From an uncultured Anaerolineales bacterium (GTDB taxonomy: Bacteria > Chloroflexota > Anaerolineae > Anaerolineales > UBA4823): 39,212 nt of DNA. Below the pieces are notes generated by a model. That model ran no database searches, was not told the origin of the DNA, and saw nothing but the letters and a program-made list of their open reading frames with translations. Below are positions 1 to 8,390 of the stretch, one piece after another. The DNA lies in contig CAIQJJ010000670.1 in assembly GCA_903872065.1 (NCBI GenBank), forward strand, positions 1-39,212, given 5' to 3'. Made by a program: the position numbers and the translations under genes. Position 1 is the stretch's first letter. Each line of letters starts with the position of its first letter.

Positions 1-1
1 G

Positions 2-1324
2 GATCAATTTGCCAGTATTATCGAGAAATATCCCACCGTCATCCCCTATTTTGTGGCGGTGGTGGATGGGCGTCGTTTGTTGCGCGCCAACCGTTTTAAT
101 TGGCTTAGCCCGGATGAAACGGTTTATCTGGTGATCCGCCGGCATTTTTCCGAGTTGATTATGCCCTTACTGCCGCCGCTTGGGATTGCCGCCTTCGCTT
201 TGCTCGCGTTTCTTTTGGCGATCGTTTTGCCCCTTAATTTGCTGCACTGGCTGTTTGGCCTGGTTGGACTTGGCCTTTCCCTCTTTAGTGGGGTCTGGAT
301 TTGGTGGCGCTATATAGATTGGGGCAATGATTTTTACATCGTCACCAATCAGCGCATCATTTGGTTGGAAAAAGTCGTTGGTTTGTATGAGAACCGCCAG
401 GACGCGCCTTTTGGCACCGTGGTCTCACTTGGTACTACAACCGATCAGTATGGTCGCTGGTTTCATTATGGCGATGTCAATGTCCGCACCTTTATCGGCC
501 AACTGACCTTAATCCATGTGCATCAGCCCGAAGTGCTGATCCCTCTGATCGAGGAATATCTTAATCGCGGAAAACAGATCGCTCGCCAGGTGGAGGGAGA
601 AGCGATTGACCGCGCCATTCGCCAGCGCCTGGGACTCCCTTCCGGTGAAGCGCCAAAGCCACCTCCGCCGCCTCCCCCTCAACCTAAACTGAATGCTTTT
701 CAACAGTTTTGGGCTGAAGCGTTCAAAATGCGTTATCAAGAGGGCAACGCCATCACTTTCCGCAAGCACTGGATCTTGTTGCTTGCTGATACCTGGCGCG
801 CCAGTGCAGGGATTTTCCTTCTCTTGATCCTTTTCATTTTGCGCCTGTTTGGGCTGCTTTCATTCATTCCCGCCTGGCTCATCTTTGTGTTTTGGCTGCT
901 TGGCACTGGTGGGTTGGTTGCCTGGTGGATATACGGATACACAGATTGGAAGAATGATATTTATCGCATCACGGATGATCAGATTATTGACATTTATAAA
1001 GAGCCCTTTGGTCTTGAAGAGAAAAAAACGGCGTCTATTGATGGGGTGGCGTCCATTCGCAGTTCCCGCAGCGGTTTCATTGGCTTATTGTTTAACTATG
1101 GTGATGTGGTTGCTACAGTGGGCGCTGACAAATTCACTTTTGACGGCGTCTACAATCCCTCCATGGTTGAGCAAGAAATCTTTTATCGTATTACGCTGCG
1201 TAAGCGTAAGGCGCGTGAGGTTGAGCTTCTTAATCAGCGTGAATACATCGCGGATTGGATCGCGGCTTACCACCGGCAGGTATCAAAGCTGCCTGCCCCT
1301 GGAAATCCGCCAAAAACCGGGTAA
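2..1324 (+). CDS. Membrane protein with tandem TM-pair/PH-like modules (5' partial)
   Basis: The reading frame is open to the left edge of the window, so the N-terminus is missing; the in-frame GTG at 53 is unlikely to be the true start. The visible protein has two similar modules. Each has a hydrophobic double-TM segment followed by a PH-like domain beginning with NDFYIVTNQRI (first) or NDIYRITDDQI (second) and containing a YGDV motif. A poly-proline linker (about nt 660-680) separates them. Similar Chloroflexota proteins, as I recall them, carry an N-terminal cyclic-nucleotide-binding domain ahead of the sequence LLRANRF; that domain would lie outside the window. The function is unknown; a membrane sensor or scaffold is plausible. 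A 44-nt gap separates it from def on the same strand. Confidence 0.8.
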   Translation, partial: DQFASIIEKYPTVIPYFVAVVDGRRLLRANRFNWLSPDETVYLVIRRHFSELIMPLLPPLGIAAFALLAFLLAIVLPLNLLHWLFGLVGLGLSLFSGVWIWWRYIDWGNDFYIVTNQRIIWLEKVVGLYENRQDAPFGTVVSLGTTTDQYGRWFHYGDVNVRTFIGQLTLIHVHQPEVLIPLIEEYLNRGKQIARQVEGEAIDRAIRQRLGLPSGEAPKPPPPPPPQPKLNAFQQFWAEAFKMRYQEGNAITFRKHWILLLADTWRASAGIFLLLILFILRLFGLLSFIPAWLIFVFWLLGTGGLVAWWIYGYTDWKNDIYRITDDQIIDIYKEPFGLEEKKTASIDGVASIRSSRSGFIGLLFNYGDVVATVGADKFTFDGVYNPSMVEQEIFYRITLRKRKAREVELLNQREYIADWIAAYHRQVSKLPAPGNPPKTG

Positions 1325-1368
1325 AATAGGACAATTAATGGTATAAATCTGATGTAGAGGTAAAAGTT

Positions 1369-1878
1369 ATGGCGGTAAGACAAATTGTCACTTTGCCGAA
1401 TGAAGTGCTGCGACGTAAGGCGCGCAAATGTACTGAGTTTGGTGAAGAATTGCAAACTTTAATTGAAGATATGATCGAAACCATGCGTCAGGCGCCTGGG
1501 GTAGGGCTTGCGGCGCCGCAAGTGGGGGTTTCGGAGCGCGTCATCGTCGTGGAATATCGCGATGAAGAAAAAGAAGATATTCCACCCAAGCTGTACGCGC
1601 TGGTTAATCCAGAGATCACCCGCGTTTCAAAGGAAACTGTCTCTGGCACGGAAGGTTGTCTCTCGCTGCCTGGCCTGCTCGGCGATGTGGAAAGACCTGG
1701 GGCGGTAATGGTGAAAGGCTACAGCCGGCGCGGACAGCCAGTCACGATTAAGGCCCAAGGCTGGCTGGCGCGCATCTTTCAACATGAAATTGACCATCTC
1801 AATGGCGTTCTGTTTGTGGATCGCGCCCAGCGGGTTTGGAAACCCGAAAGCGCTGAAGAAGCGGCTGCGTTTGATTAA
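1369..1878 (+). CDS. def: Peptide deformylase
   Basis: Removes the formyl group from the N-terminal methionine of nascent proteins. All three family motifs are present: GVGLAAPQVG (residues 44-53), EGCLS (95-99) and QHEIDH (138-143). The metal ligands should be Cys97, His139 and His143, with Glu140 catalytic. The 169-residue length is normal. The ATG start is preceded by a purine-rich AGAGG about 8 nt upstream. The stop is followed after only 5 nt by the recF start, so the two genes are probably co-transcribed. Confidence 0.97.
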   Translation: MAVRQIVTLPNEVLRRKARKCTEFGEELQTLIEDMIETMRQAPGVGLAAPQVGVSERVIVVEYRDEEKEDIPPKLYALVNPEITRVSKETVSGTEGCLSLPGLLGDVERPGAVMVKGYSRRGQPVTIKAQGWLARIFQHEIDHLNGVLFVDRAQRVWKPESAEEAAAFD

Positions 1879-1883
1879 CTCCC

Positions 1884-3104
1884 TTGCGTCTGACTCACCT
1901 TTCGCTGACCGATTTTCGCAATTTCTCCCGTCTTGACCTGGCCGTTCCAGCAGAAGTGGTCTTGGTGAGCGGGAGTAATGCCCAGGGTAAGACCAGCTTA
2001 CTCGAAGCGATCTATTATCTGGCAACCTTTACTTCGTTTCATGCGGATAGCGATCGCCAACTGATTAATTTCCTGGCTGCTCGTTCTTCTCTGGCGGTCG
2101 CGCGCATCGTAGGTGAGTTAGAGCGTGCAGGGACTTCTCATCGCATTGAGGTTCGCTTGATTCAAGAAGCGAATCAGCTCAACACAACCTCCCTGCGCAA
2201 AGAAGTCCTTGTGGATGGGGTGAAGTGCAAAATCAATGAAGCCATTGGGCAGTTTAACGCCGTGTTGTTTTTGCCGCAGTCTTGTCGGATTATCGAAGGA
2301 GCGCCGGAGGACCGCCGGCGTTATCTGAACCTGGCCCTGGCGCAAGTGATTAGTTTCTATCCCGCTGCGCTTTCCGATTACAATAAGGCTTTGACGCAGC
2401 GCAATGCCTTGTTAAAGCAGCTCAATGAGCGCGGCGGCGATCCACTGCAGTTAGAATTTTGGGATGGGCAGCTTGCGATCAGCGGCGCGCAACTGATTCA
2501 TGCCCGCATTGCCGCAGTGCAAGAAATGGAGCGCCTGGCGGCGCGTGTCCATAGTCAGTTGACCAATCACAATGAGGTCTTGCGTTTTTCGTACCAGCCC
2601 TCTTACGATCCCATGCTGCGTCCGACGAAGCAGATTGTTTTACCGCTCGATGCCCCACTGGATCGTTCTGGCCTTACACTAGAGCATATCCGCCAGGGGT
2701 TTCTTGAGGCGCTTGGACGGCTGCGCAAGGAAGAAATCGCCCGTGGTGTGACGACGATAGGCCCTCATCGTGACGAACTGCGCTTTTTAAGCAATGGGAT
2801 TGATCTGGAGACTTATGGCTCGCGCGGCCAGGTGCGCACAGCGGTCTTAGCGTTGAAATTGGCTGAAGTGGCCTGGATGCAGCAAAAAACCGGTCACTGG
2901 CCGGTTTTGCTGCTGGATGAGGTATTGGCGGAACTTGATCAGCAGCGCCGCAAAGATTTGCTTTCACGTCTATCCGGATTACAGCAAAGCTTGCTGACAA
3001 CCACCGATCTAAAATTGTTTGAGCCGCAGTTTGTTGAGCAAGCGGCTCTCTGGCAAGTGCAAGGAGGCCGGGTCGAAAAAATAGAGAATCGCCAATCCGA
3101 TTAG
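1884..3104 (+). CDS. recF: DNA replication/repair protein RecF
   Basis: SMC-like ATPase that loads RecA at gaps in duplex DNA. Walker A is GSNAQGKTS (residues 30-38). The signature region is YGSRGQVRTAVLALK (311-325). Walker B is LLLDEVLAELD (342-352). The length of 406 is slightly above the usual 360-380. The start is a TTG, chosen because MRLTHLSLTDFRNF is the canonical RecF N-terminus and no ATG lies nearby. Placement directly after def, instead of in a dnaA-dnaN-recF-gyrB group, is unusual. Its last bases overlap the end of the convergent rsmG. Confidence 0.95.
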   Translation: MRLTHLSLTDFRNFSRLDLAVPAEVVLVSGSNAQGKTSLLEAIYYLATFTSFHADSDRQLINFLAARSSLAVARIVGELERAGTSHRIEVRLIQEANQLNTTSLRKEVLVDGVKCKINEAIGQFNAVLFLPQSCRIIEGAPEDRRRYLNLALAQVISFYPAALSDYNKALTQRNALLKQLNERGGDPLQLEFWDGQLAISGAQLIHARIAAVQEMERLAARVHSQLTNHNEVLRFSYQPSYDPMLRPTKQIVLPLDAPLDRSGLTLEHIRQGFLEALGRLRKEEIARGVTTIGPHRDELRFLSNGIDLETYGSRGQVRTAVLALKLAEVAWMQQKTGHWPVLLLDEVLAELDQQRRKDLLSRLSGLQQSLLTTTDLKLFEPQFVEQAALWQVQGGRVEKIENRQSD

Positions 3105-3811
3105 AGCGGTTTCTTGGTCGCCAAACCCACTCTGCGAGGGTAGGCGGGTGGAGTCGCAGCCACTTTTTCCATCACTACCAGGTAGCGATCTTCAGCCACC
3201 CCTGGCAGCATGACAGGGATTAATTGGCGCAGATGTCCCCCCAGGATGCGCAGCGCATTCTCAGAAGCGTGCGCCTCGGCTGGGGCGCTTTCCCCTTTCA
3301 TCGCTAACCCACGCCCGCCCACGCGCACCAGTGGCATCAGATATTCTGTCAAAATGGGCATAACCGCCACCGCCCGCGCCATTGCCCAATCGTAGCGTTC
3401 ACGGTGCGCGGGCAGTTGTCCCAACACTTCGGCGCGTTCTTGCACTACTTCAACCCCTTCCAATCCCAGGGTCTTTACAATATGGCGACAAAACTCAGCC
3501 TTTTTTCCCACCGACTCAACCAAAGTCAGTCGTATGGTCGGAAAAACAATCTTGAGTGGAATGCCCGGAAACCCTGCCCCGGTGCCGATATCCACGATAC
3601 GTTCCATCGGCGTGTCGCGCAGTGCAAGAAGACATGTCAGCGAATCGAGAAAATGTTTCACCCTCACACCTTCCTGATCGCGAATGGCAGTCAGATTAAA
3701 GCGCGTGTTCCAATCGAGCAGATCACGTTCATACCGCTCGAGAGCAGCCAGTTGCGCAAAATTGAGGCGCAGGCCAAGCAGTTGGTAGGTTTGTTGAGCC
3801 AGTTTTTGCAT
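3101..3811 (-). CDS. rsmG: 16S rRNA (guanine-N7) methyltransferase RsmG (GidB)
   Basis: Methylates the N7 of G527 (E. coli numbering) in 16S rRNA using SAM. Family motifs are NLTAIRD (residues 39-45), HFLDSL (53-58) and the SAM-binding loop DIGTGAGFPG (74-83), followed by the acidic ES at 99-100. The length of 236 is typical. The gene converges with recF (4-bp overlap of stops) and is divergent from rho. A perfect TATAAT on the minus strand ends 7 nt before the ATG, so the mRNA is predicted to be leaderless. Confidence 0.95.
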   Translation of the reverse strand: MQKLAQQTYQLLGLRLNFAQLAALERYERDLLDWNTRFNLTAIRDQEGVRVKHFLDSLTCLLALRDTPMERIVDIGTGAGFPGIPLKIVFPTIRLTLVESVGKKAEFCRHIVKTLGLEGVEVVQERAEVLGQLPAHRERYDWAMARAVAVMPILTEYLMPLVRVGGRGLAMKGESAPAEAHASENALRILGGHLRQLIPVMLPGVAEDRYLVVMEKVAATPPAYPRRVGLATKKPL

Positions 3812-3818
3812 TCCCCTG

Positions 3819-3824
3819 ATTATA
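3819..3824 (-). promoter_or_regulatory. -10 box of rsmG, leaderless spacing
   Basis: The minus strand reads TATAAT here and only 7 nt separate it from the rsmG ATG. A transcript starting at the usual distance would begin at or next to the start codon. No good -35 hexamer was found 16-18 nt upstream. Confidence 0.55.
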
Positions 3825-3850
3825 ATGGCAAATTTTGTTTTATCGGTTAC

Positions 3851-3879
3851 TTGCTCTCTCCTTTAACCCATGCTATAAT
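3851..3879 (+). promoter_or_regulatory. Sigma-70-type promoter of rho
   Basis: TTGCTC (3851-3856), a 17-nt spacer, then TATAAT (3874-3879). Transcription would start near 3886, giving a leader of about 125 nt before the rho ATG at 4011. It lies back to back with the rsmG promoter. Confidence 0.65.
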
Positions 3880-3925
3880 CAGAGTCAAGTTTTCTGGTTT
3901 GACCCCAAACTGTTTTGTAGTAGTT

Positions 3926-3963
3926 GACCGCAGCGACAGGGTGATGACGTTCGCGGTCGCTGC
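3926..3963 (+). promoter_or_regulatory. Mutually exclusive hairpins in the rho leader
   Basis: Two alternative stems share sequence. GACCGC (3926-3931) can pair with GCGGTC (3953-3958). The overlapping GCAGCGAC (3930-3937) can pair with GTCGCTGC (3956-3963), an 8-bp perfect stem. The two cannot form together. rho is known to be autoregulated through its leader in enteric bacteria; a similar role here is inference only. Confidence 0.4.
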
Positions 3964-4010
3964 ATCCCCCATCCTTTGATACCCTATAAGATTAGCAGAG
4001 ATTTTTGCCC

Positions 4011-5288
4011 ATGAAAGTTATTGAACTTGAAAACGCCCCTCTGGCGACGCTTCGGCAAATCGCTAGAGACCTCAACGTGCCTGATTTTGGGCACCTGAAA
4101 AAAGAAGACCTGATCTTGCGCATTCAACAAGCTGAAGCTGAAAAAGAAGGCGTGGAGATGCGGGGTGGCATCTTGGAGATTATGAGCGATGGCATTGGCT
4201 TTTTGCGTTCCGGGCATTATCAAGCCGGGCCGTATGATGTATATGTCTCACAGTCTCAAATTCGCCGCTACAGCCTGCGGAATGGCGACCTGGTGATCGG
4301 CCATGTGCGCCCGCCGCGCGAATCCGAGAAGCATTACGGCTTGCTCAAGGTCGAAACGATCAACGGTTTTGATCCAGATGAGGCGCGCCTGAGGCCCAAT
4401 TTTGAGCAGCTTACCCCGATCTTCCCGGATAAACGCTTCGATCTGGAGACTGACCGGCATACCCTGGCGACCCGCCTGATCAATCTGGTGGCGCCCATTG
4501 GACGTGGACAGCGTGGTCTGATTGTTTCTCCGCCAAAGGCTGGCAAGACGACTATCCTGAAGCAGATTGCTAACGCAATTTCGTTAAAGTATCCTGATGT
4601 ACACTTGATGGTGGCGCTGATTGGCGAGCGTCCTGAAGAAGTAACCGACATGGATCGTTCTGTAGATGCTGAGGTGATTTCTTCGACATTTGACGAACCG
4701 GTCACCTCTCATGTGCGTGTTGCTGAAATGGTGCTGGAACGCGCCAAGCGCCTGGTAGAATCAGAACGCCACGTCGTGATCTTGATGGATTCAATTACAC
4801 GCCTGGCGCGTGCTTACAACCTGGTTGTCACCCCTTCCGGGCGCACGCTTTCTGGGGGTATTGATCCTGCCGCTTTGTACCCGCCGAAGCGTTTCTTTGG
4901 CGCAGCCCGCAACATTGAAGATGGCGGTTCATTGACGATTATTGCTACCTGCCTGGTAGACACTGGCTCGCGTATGGATGACGTCGTTTACGAAGAGTTC
5001 AAAGGCACTGGCAATATGGAACTGCATTTGGCGCGCCGCTTGCAAGAACGGCGTATTTTCCCGGCCATTGACATTGAGCGTTCGTCCACACGACGTGAAG
5101 AAATTTTGCTTGGCCCAGACCTCACGCCGCGCGTTTGGCTGATGCGCCGTATGTACGATCACATGATCGCTGAACCCCCGCATGGCGCTGGTTTGGAAGC
5201 TGGCTCAGCCACCGAAGCTATTTTGCAGCGTTTGGCGCGCACCAGTAACAGTGAGGAATTTCTCAAGACCCTGCAAGATGAAGACTGA
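4011..5288 (+). CDS. rho: Transcription termination factor Rho
   Basis: Hexameric RNA-dependent ATPase that ends transcription. The N-terminal Rho-N helix bundle (residues 1-45) is followed by the RNA-binding CSD (about 50-125, with GFLR). Then come Walker A SPPKAGKT (173-180), Walker B VVILMD (255-260), the Q-loop SGRTLSGG (276-283) and the R-loop region NIEDGGSLT (301-309). The protein has 425 residues, normal for the family, and lacks the large N-terminal insertion seen in some high-GC phyla. The ATG at 4011 is preferred over an in-frame TTG six bases upstream. The end overlaps the next gene by 11 bp. Confidence 0.97.
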   Translation: MKVIELENAPLATLRQIARDLNVPDFGHLKKEDLILRIQQAEAEKEGVEMRGGILEIMSDGIGFLRSGHYQAGPYDVYVSQSQIRRYSLRNGDLVIGHVRPPRESEKHYGLLKVETINGFDPDEARLRPNFEQLTPIFPDKRFDLETDRHTLATRLINLVAPIGRGQRGLIVSPPKAGKTTILKQIANAISLKYPDVHLMVALIGERPEEVTDMDRSVDAEVISSTFDEPVTSHVRVAEMVLERAKRLVESERHVVILMDSITRLARAYNLVVTPSGRTLSGGIDPAALYPPKRFFGAARNIEDGGSLTIIATCLVDTGSRMDDVVYEEFKGTGNMELHLARRLQERRIFPAIDIERSSTRREEILLGPDLTPRVWLMRRMYDHMIAEPPHGAGLEAGSATEAILQRLARTSNSEEFLKTLQDED

Positions 5289-6396
5289 TTTACCCTTAGA
5301 GACTCTTTCCCCAATCAAGCCATCTGGAATGGTGGGGGAACGGTTAATCTTATTGGGTGTCTGGCTGATTGCTCTTAGCACAGTCTTGTTAGCTTTATTT
5401 GTTGGTTGGCAGACGCGCGGGCGCGCCGCTCCGGTGGAGGCGACGCCCGAACCGACGCATACACCGCTTCCTCTACCCACTCAAACCGTCTCGCCCGCGC
5501 AGGTGGAACTGCCTGATTTTTCGGTCAATGTCGAAACCCTTTCGCTTGCACCCCGTATCTCACTGCATACCATCATTCCTACTCGCCCTCGCCAGGTTGC
5601 CATCAGTTATACTGTGGGAACGGGCGACTCAATCTTTGCAATTTCTAAGAAATTTAACATCACCCCTGAGACATTGTGGTGGGCAAATGAAGATGGCCTT
5701 GCGAACCCAGATGCGATTGCTCCTGGTCTGGTGCTGCGCATACCGCCCGGGGACGGCGTTTACTATCGCTGGAAAAAAGGCGATACGCTGCCGGGGGTGG
5801 CCGCCCGCTATAAGGTAACAGTGGATGATATTATAGGCTTTTTGGGAAACCAACTGGACTTGATCGATCCCCAGGTCAAAACAGGGCAGTGGCTGATGCT
5901 TCCAAACGCCAAAGGTGAGTTTAAGCAGTGGGTGGTGCCTACCATCCCGCGTGGCAAAGCTGGCGTCACCAAAAGCTCCCTGGGGCCTGGGGCTTGTGAG
6001 GGCGGCTATGATGGCGCGAATGGAACAGGAGCTTTCATTTGGCCGGCAGGCAGTCACATCGTTTCAGGCAACGATTATTGGTCCGGTCATTTAGGGATTG
6101 ATATTGGCCTGAGTTTTGGCGACGCCATTGTTGCTTCGGATAGCGGCGTGGTTGTGTTCGCGGGTTGGTCTTATGGCGGCTATGGATATATGGTCATGCT
6201 TGATCATGGCAATGGCTACCAAACCTTATACGCTCACCTGGATAGCGTAGGGGTAGGTTGTGGACAGAGTGTGGGACAGGGGCAGTATTTGGGCGGCGGC
6301 GGCAGTTCAGGAAATTCTACTGGCCCGCATTTACACTTTGAAGTGCGTTTGAACAGCGGTTGGGTTAGCCCCTGGTATGTGCTGCCCGCGCCGTAG
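5278..6396 (+). CDS. Membrane-anchored LysM/M23 peptidoglycan endopeptidase
   Basis: Probable cell-wall hydrolase. It has a cytoplasmic N-terminus, one TM helix (residues 23-43) and a Pro/Thr-rich stalk. Two LysM domains follow (about 110-157 and 162-211), then a C-terminal M23 LytM-type domain (253-372). Zinc ligands are visible in HLGID (His271, Asp275) and HLH (His353), with His320 in LYAHL as a catalytic residue. The ATG at 5278 overlaps the end of rho by 11 bp and needs no upstream extension. This makes a 372-residue protein and suggests translational coupling to rho. No other gene in the window is an obvious partner. Confidence 0.9.
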   Translation: MKTDLPLETLSPIKPSGMVGERLILLGVWLIALSTVLLALFVGWQTRGRAAPVEATPEPTHTPLPLPTQTVSPAQVELPDFSVNVETLSLAPRISLHTIIPTRPRQVAISYTVGTGDSIFAISKKFNITPETLWWANEDGLANPDAIAPGLVLRIPPGDGVYYRWKKGDTLPGVAARYKVTVDDIIGFLGNQLDLIDPQVKTGQWLMLPNAKGEFKQWVVPTIPRGKAGVTKSSLGPGACEGGYDGANGTGAFIWPAGSHIVSGNDYWSGHLGIDIGLSFGDAIVASDSGVVVFAGWSYGGYGYMVMLDHGNGYQTLYAHLDSVGVGCGQSVGQGQYLGGGGSSGNSTGPHLHFEVRLNSGWVSPWYVLPAP

Positions 6397-6458
6397 GATG
6401 TGAAAGGCGTAAAAAAATTTTGCGCTTTGCATAAAGTTATTGAAAAAAGGAGATTTTT

Positions 6459-6641
6459 ATGGCTAAGAACAACAATAGTGAGCCTTCGACCGAGACGATT
6501 GCAGAAACCGACAACTATATCGTCTGGCGTGCAGAAGAGCCGGATGGCGAGGTATCTTACCATCTGGAACTGAATAATGTGACTTTGCATTTCTTTCAAG
6601 AAGAATGGGACGAATTTCTCGACCTGGTGAAGGGATTATAG
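6459..6641 (+). CDS. Small acidic conserved-type protein, 60 residues
   Basis: A strong ribosome-binding site (AAAGGAG, 6446-6452) precedes the ATG. The protein is acidic and soluble, begins with a low-complexity segment (KNNNSEPSTET) and ends in an aromatic, amphipathic stretch (LHFFQEEWDEFLDLV). I do not recognise a family with a known function. It is followed directly by a good terminator, which supports a real transcribed gene. The compact second half could be a protein-interaction module; this is inference. Confidence 0.75.
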   Translation: MAKNNNSEPSTETIAETDNYIVWRAEEPDGEVSYHLELNNVTLHFFQEEWDEFLDLVKGL

Positions 6642-6652
6642 CTGCAAACACC

Positions 6653-6703
6653 CTGGCCGCTTCGCTGCTTTCATCAAAGGCTGCGCGGCGGCCAGCGTTT
6701 TTT
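6653..6703 (+). terminator. Intrinsic terminator after the 60-residue gene
   Basis: CTGGCCGC (6653-6660) pairs perfectly with GCGGCCAG (6688-6695). A CGC/GCG pairing inside the loop is possible. Six T residues follow (6698-6703). It sits between two convergent genes. Confidence 0.75.
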
Positions 6704-6707
6704 ATCT

Positions 6708-8306
6708 TCAGCGGGTGATCTTTTCGACGTAAGAAATTACTCCCTGGCAGGGAGGGGTGAAATACGGGGAAATATTACTCCAGACAAGGGGCTGGTTATT
6801 ATTATAAGCAGAATGCACCGCGTAGGAAACACAGCCGGCCCCTGCATGGTAATTCGCCACAGTTAACCGCCACAAATCTTCATAACTGCTCACTTCGCCG
6901 CCCAACTTGCCGCTGGCATTATAGACAATTTGAGCTACTTGTTCACAATTTGCCCGGATGGTTTCAGCAAAGAGCTTGATGCTGAAATCTGCGTGGGTCA
7001 AATCAATTCCCATCGGGCAATCCGCGCAATCGGCTTTGGCTTTTAAAGCCAGCGCCCCGCGCAAGGTGGCTTTCTCATCCGTGCTAAGCTGCGAATATCC
7101 CACCTCACAGCGTGTTTCATTCAACACCAAAGGGCAAAATTGATTGTAAAAAGTTTGATTCCACAACAACACTGGTTCAGCCCCATTTTCAGTGATTTGT
7201 CCCAGGCCGAACTCTTTGGTGTCTTTGAAGATCCCCGGCCAGAATTGGCTCTCTTGAGCAAAAAGATTCTTCATCAATTGACCGGGAATGTTTGTTTCTT
7301 GGGCTGCCTGGATGATCGTTGCATCAAAGCGATTTTGCCATTCATCCACCAATGGGCGGGCTAATTCAAGTCCGCAAGCATTGGCATAGTCATTGGTCAA
7401 CAACCCGCCGCCATTGCAACCACTGGCATCTACCAGGCCTTGTGAAATGAGCCTGCCCGCCAGGAAATAGTAAGGTTCCTCTGAGGCCAGCAGCGTAGGC
7501 GACTCGGGGGTGGTCAACCAGGCCGGCGGCCCGCCCACTGGTGGAAAGACGCGCCAGACATCGGCGCAGCTAGCAACTTGATTGCCACGCCATTGATTGC
7601 TGATGATATCCACATACCACCCGCCGCCAATCGGCGACTCGCTGGCCCCGCTGTCTACCACCCGGATTCGAGCAGTGAAGTGTTGACTGGTATCGCCAAA
7701 AGTGGAGTCAGCCCAAAACTCGATCACATTTCCTTCAATCGGGGTTGGGTTAAGAGGGATAATGCAAGTGTTCGCCGCGCAATCAATCACCTGCTGATTG
7801 TAAATGGCATGAATGGTTGTGATCGACTCATTCGGCAGCGGTTCATCTCCACGCAGGAGCAAAGATGGAAGTTCTGGACACAAATTTTCTAAGGAAGTGG
7901 GAGTGCATCCTGTAAGCGAAATCCATACTTGTGAGGGAGGCAAATCCACCACCACAGTTTTTTCAGCCGGCGACTGATTGAGCAAATAAAGATAGACCCC
8001 CTCACAGGCAGAAGTATTCTCCTGCGCACAAGGGGGGGTGGACTGCCACTCCTGGTAGACCGCGGTTTCGCAACCATTCGCGACATCCTCGGCGCCAGGC
8101 CAGCCTTCATGATCGATGATTAACTGGCAAAGCAATTGATTGTCTGCCCACCGCATCAGCCACCAAGTGTATTCAGTATAGGCGATGAGAATCTCCGCTT
8201 TTCGGGTGGGAGGCGCATCCGCAGCAAAACTTTCTTCCCTGGCGCTCATGCTACAGAGAAGAAATAACACAAGACAAACCTTAACCCAGTGCCTGGAATG
8301 AAACAT
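6708..8306 (-). CDS. Secreted lytic-transglycosylase-like protein
   Basis: The start at 8306 gives a classic signal peptide (basic FHSRHWVK, then a hydrophobic VCLVLFLLCSM and a likely cleavage after AFAAD-like residues); a longer frame upstream would bury it. The mature N-terminal half (to about residue 325) is cysteine-rich with several Cys pairs and no family I recognise. The C-terminal part resembles SLT-type transglycosylases: AQES with the probable catalytic Glu352, GLGQITE (367-373) and ANYHAGAG (484-491). It may cleave peptidoglycan or only bind it. A TTGACA lies upstream on the minus strand (about 8333-8338) with a weak -10. It is divergent from the regulator at 8488. Confidence 0.8.
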   Translation of the reverse strand: MFHSRHWVKVCLVLFLLCSMSAREESFAADAPPTRKAEILIAYTEYTWWLMRWADNQLLCQLIIDHEGWPGAEDVANGCETAVYQEWQSTPPCAQENTSACEGVYLYLLNQSPAEKTVVVDLPPSQVWISLTGCTPTSLENLCPELPSLLLRGDEPLPNESITTIHAIYNQQVIDCAANTCIIPLNPTPIEGNVIEFWADSTFGDTSQHFTARIRVVDSGASESPIGGGWYVDIISNQWRGNQVASCADVWRVFPPVGGPPAWLTTPESPTLLASEEPYYFLAGRLISQGLVDASGCNGGGLLTNDYANACGLELARPLVDEWQNRFDATIIQAAQETNIPGQLMKNLFAQESQFWPGIFKDTKEFGLGQITENGAEPVLLWNQTFYNQFCPLVLNETRCEVGYSQLSTDEKATLRGALALKAKADCADCPMGIDLTHADFSIKLFAETIRANCEQVAQIVYNASGKLGGEVSSYEDLWRLTVANYHAGAGCVSYAVHSAYNNNQPLVWSNISPYFTPPCQGVISYVEKITR

Positions 8307-8390
8307 CTTATCATAACAATAACATGAAAGAGCGTGGCTTGTCAACCGTTTATAAGAGTTTTCTTGCTTGGGAACGAATTTACAGGCGTT

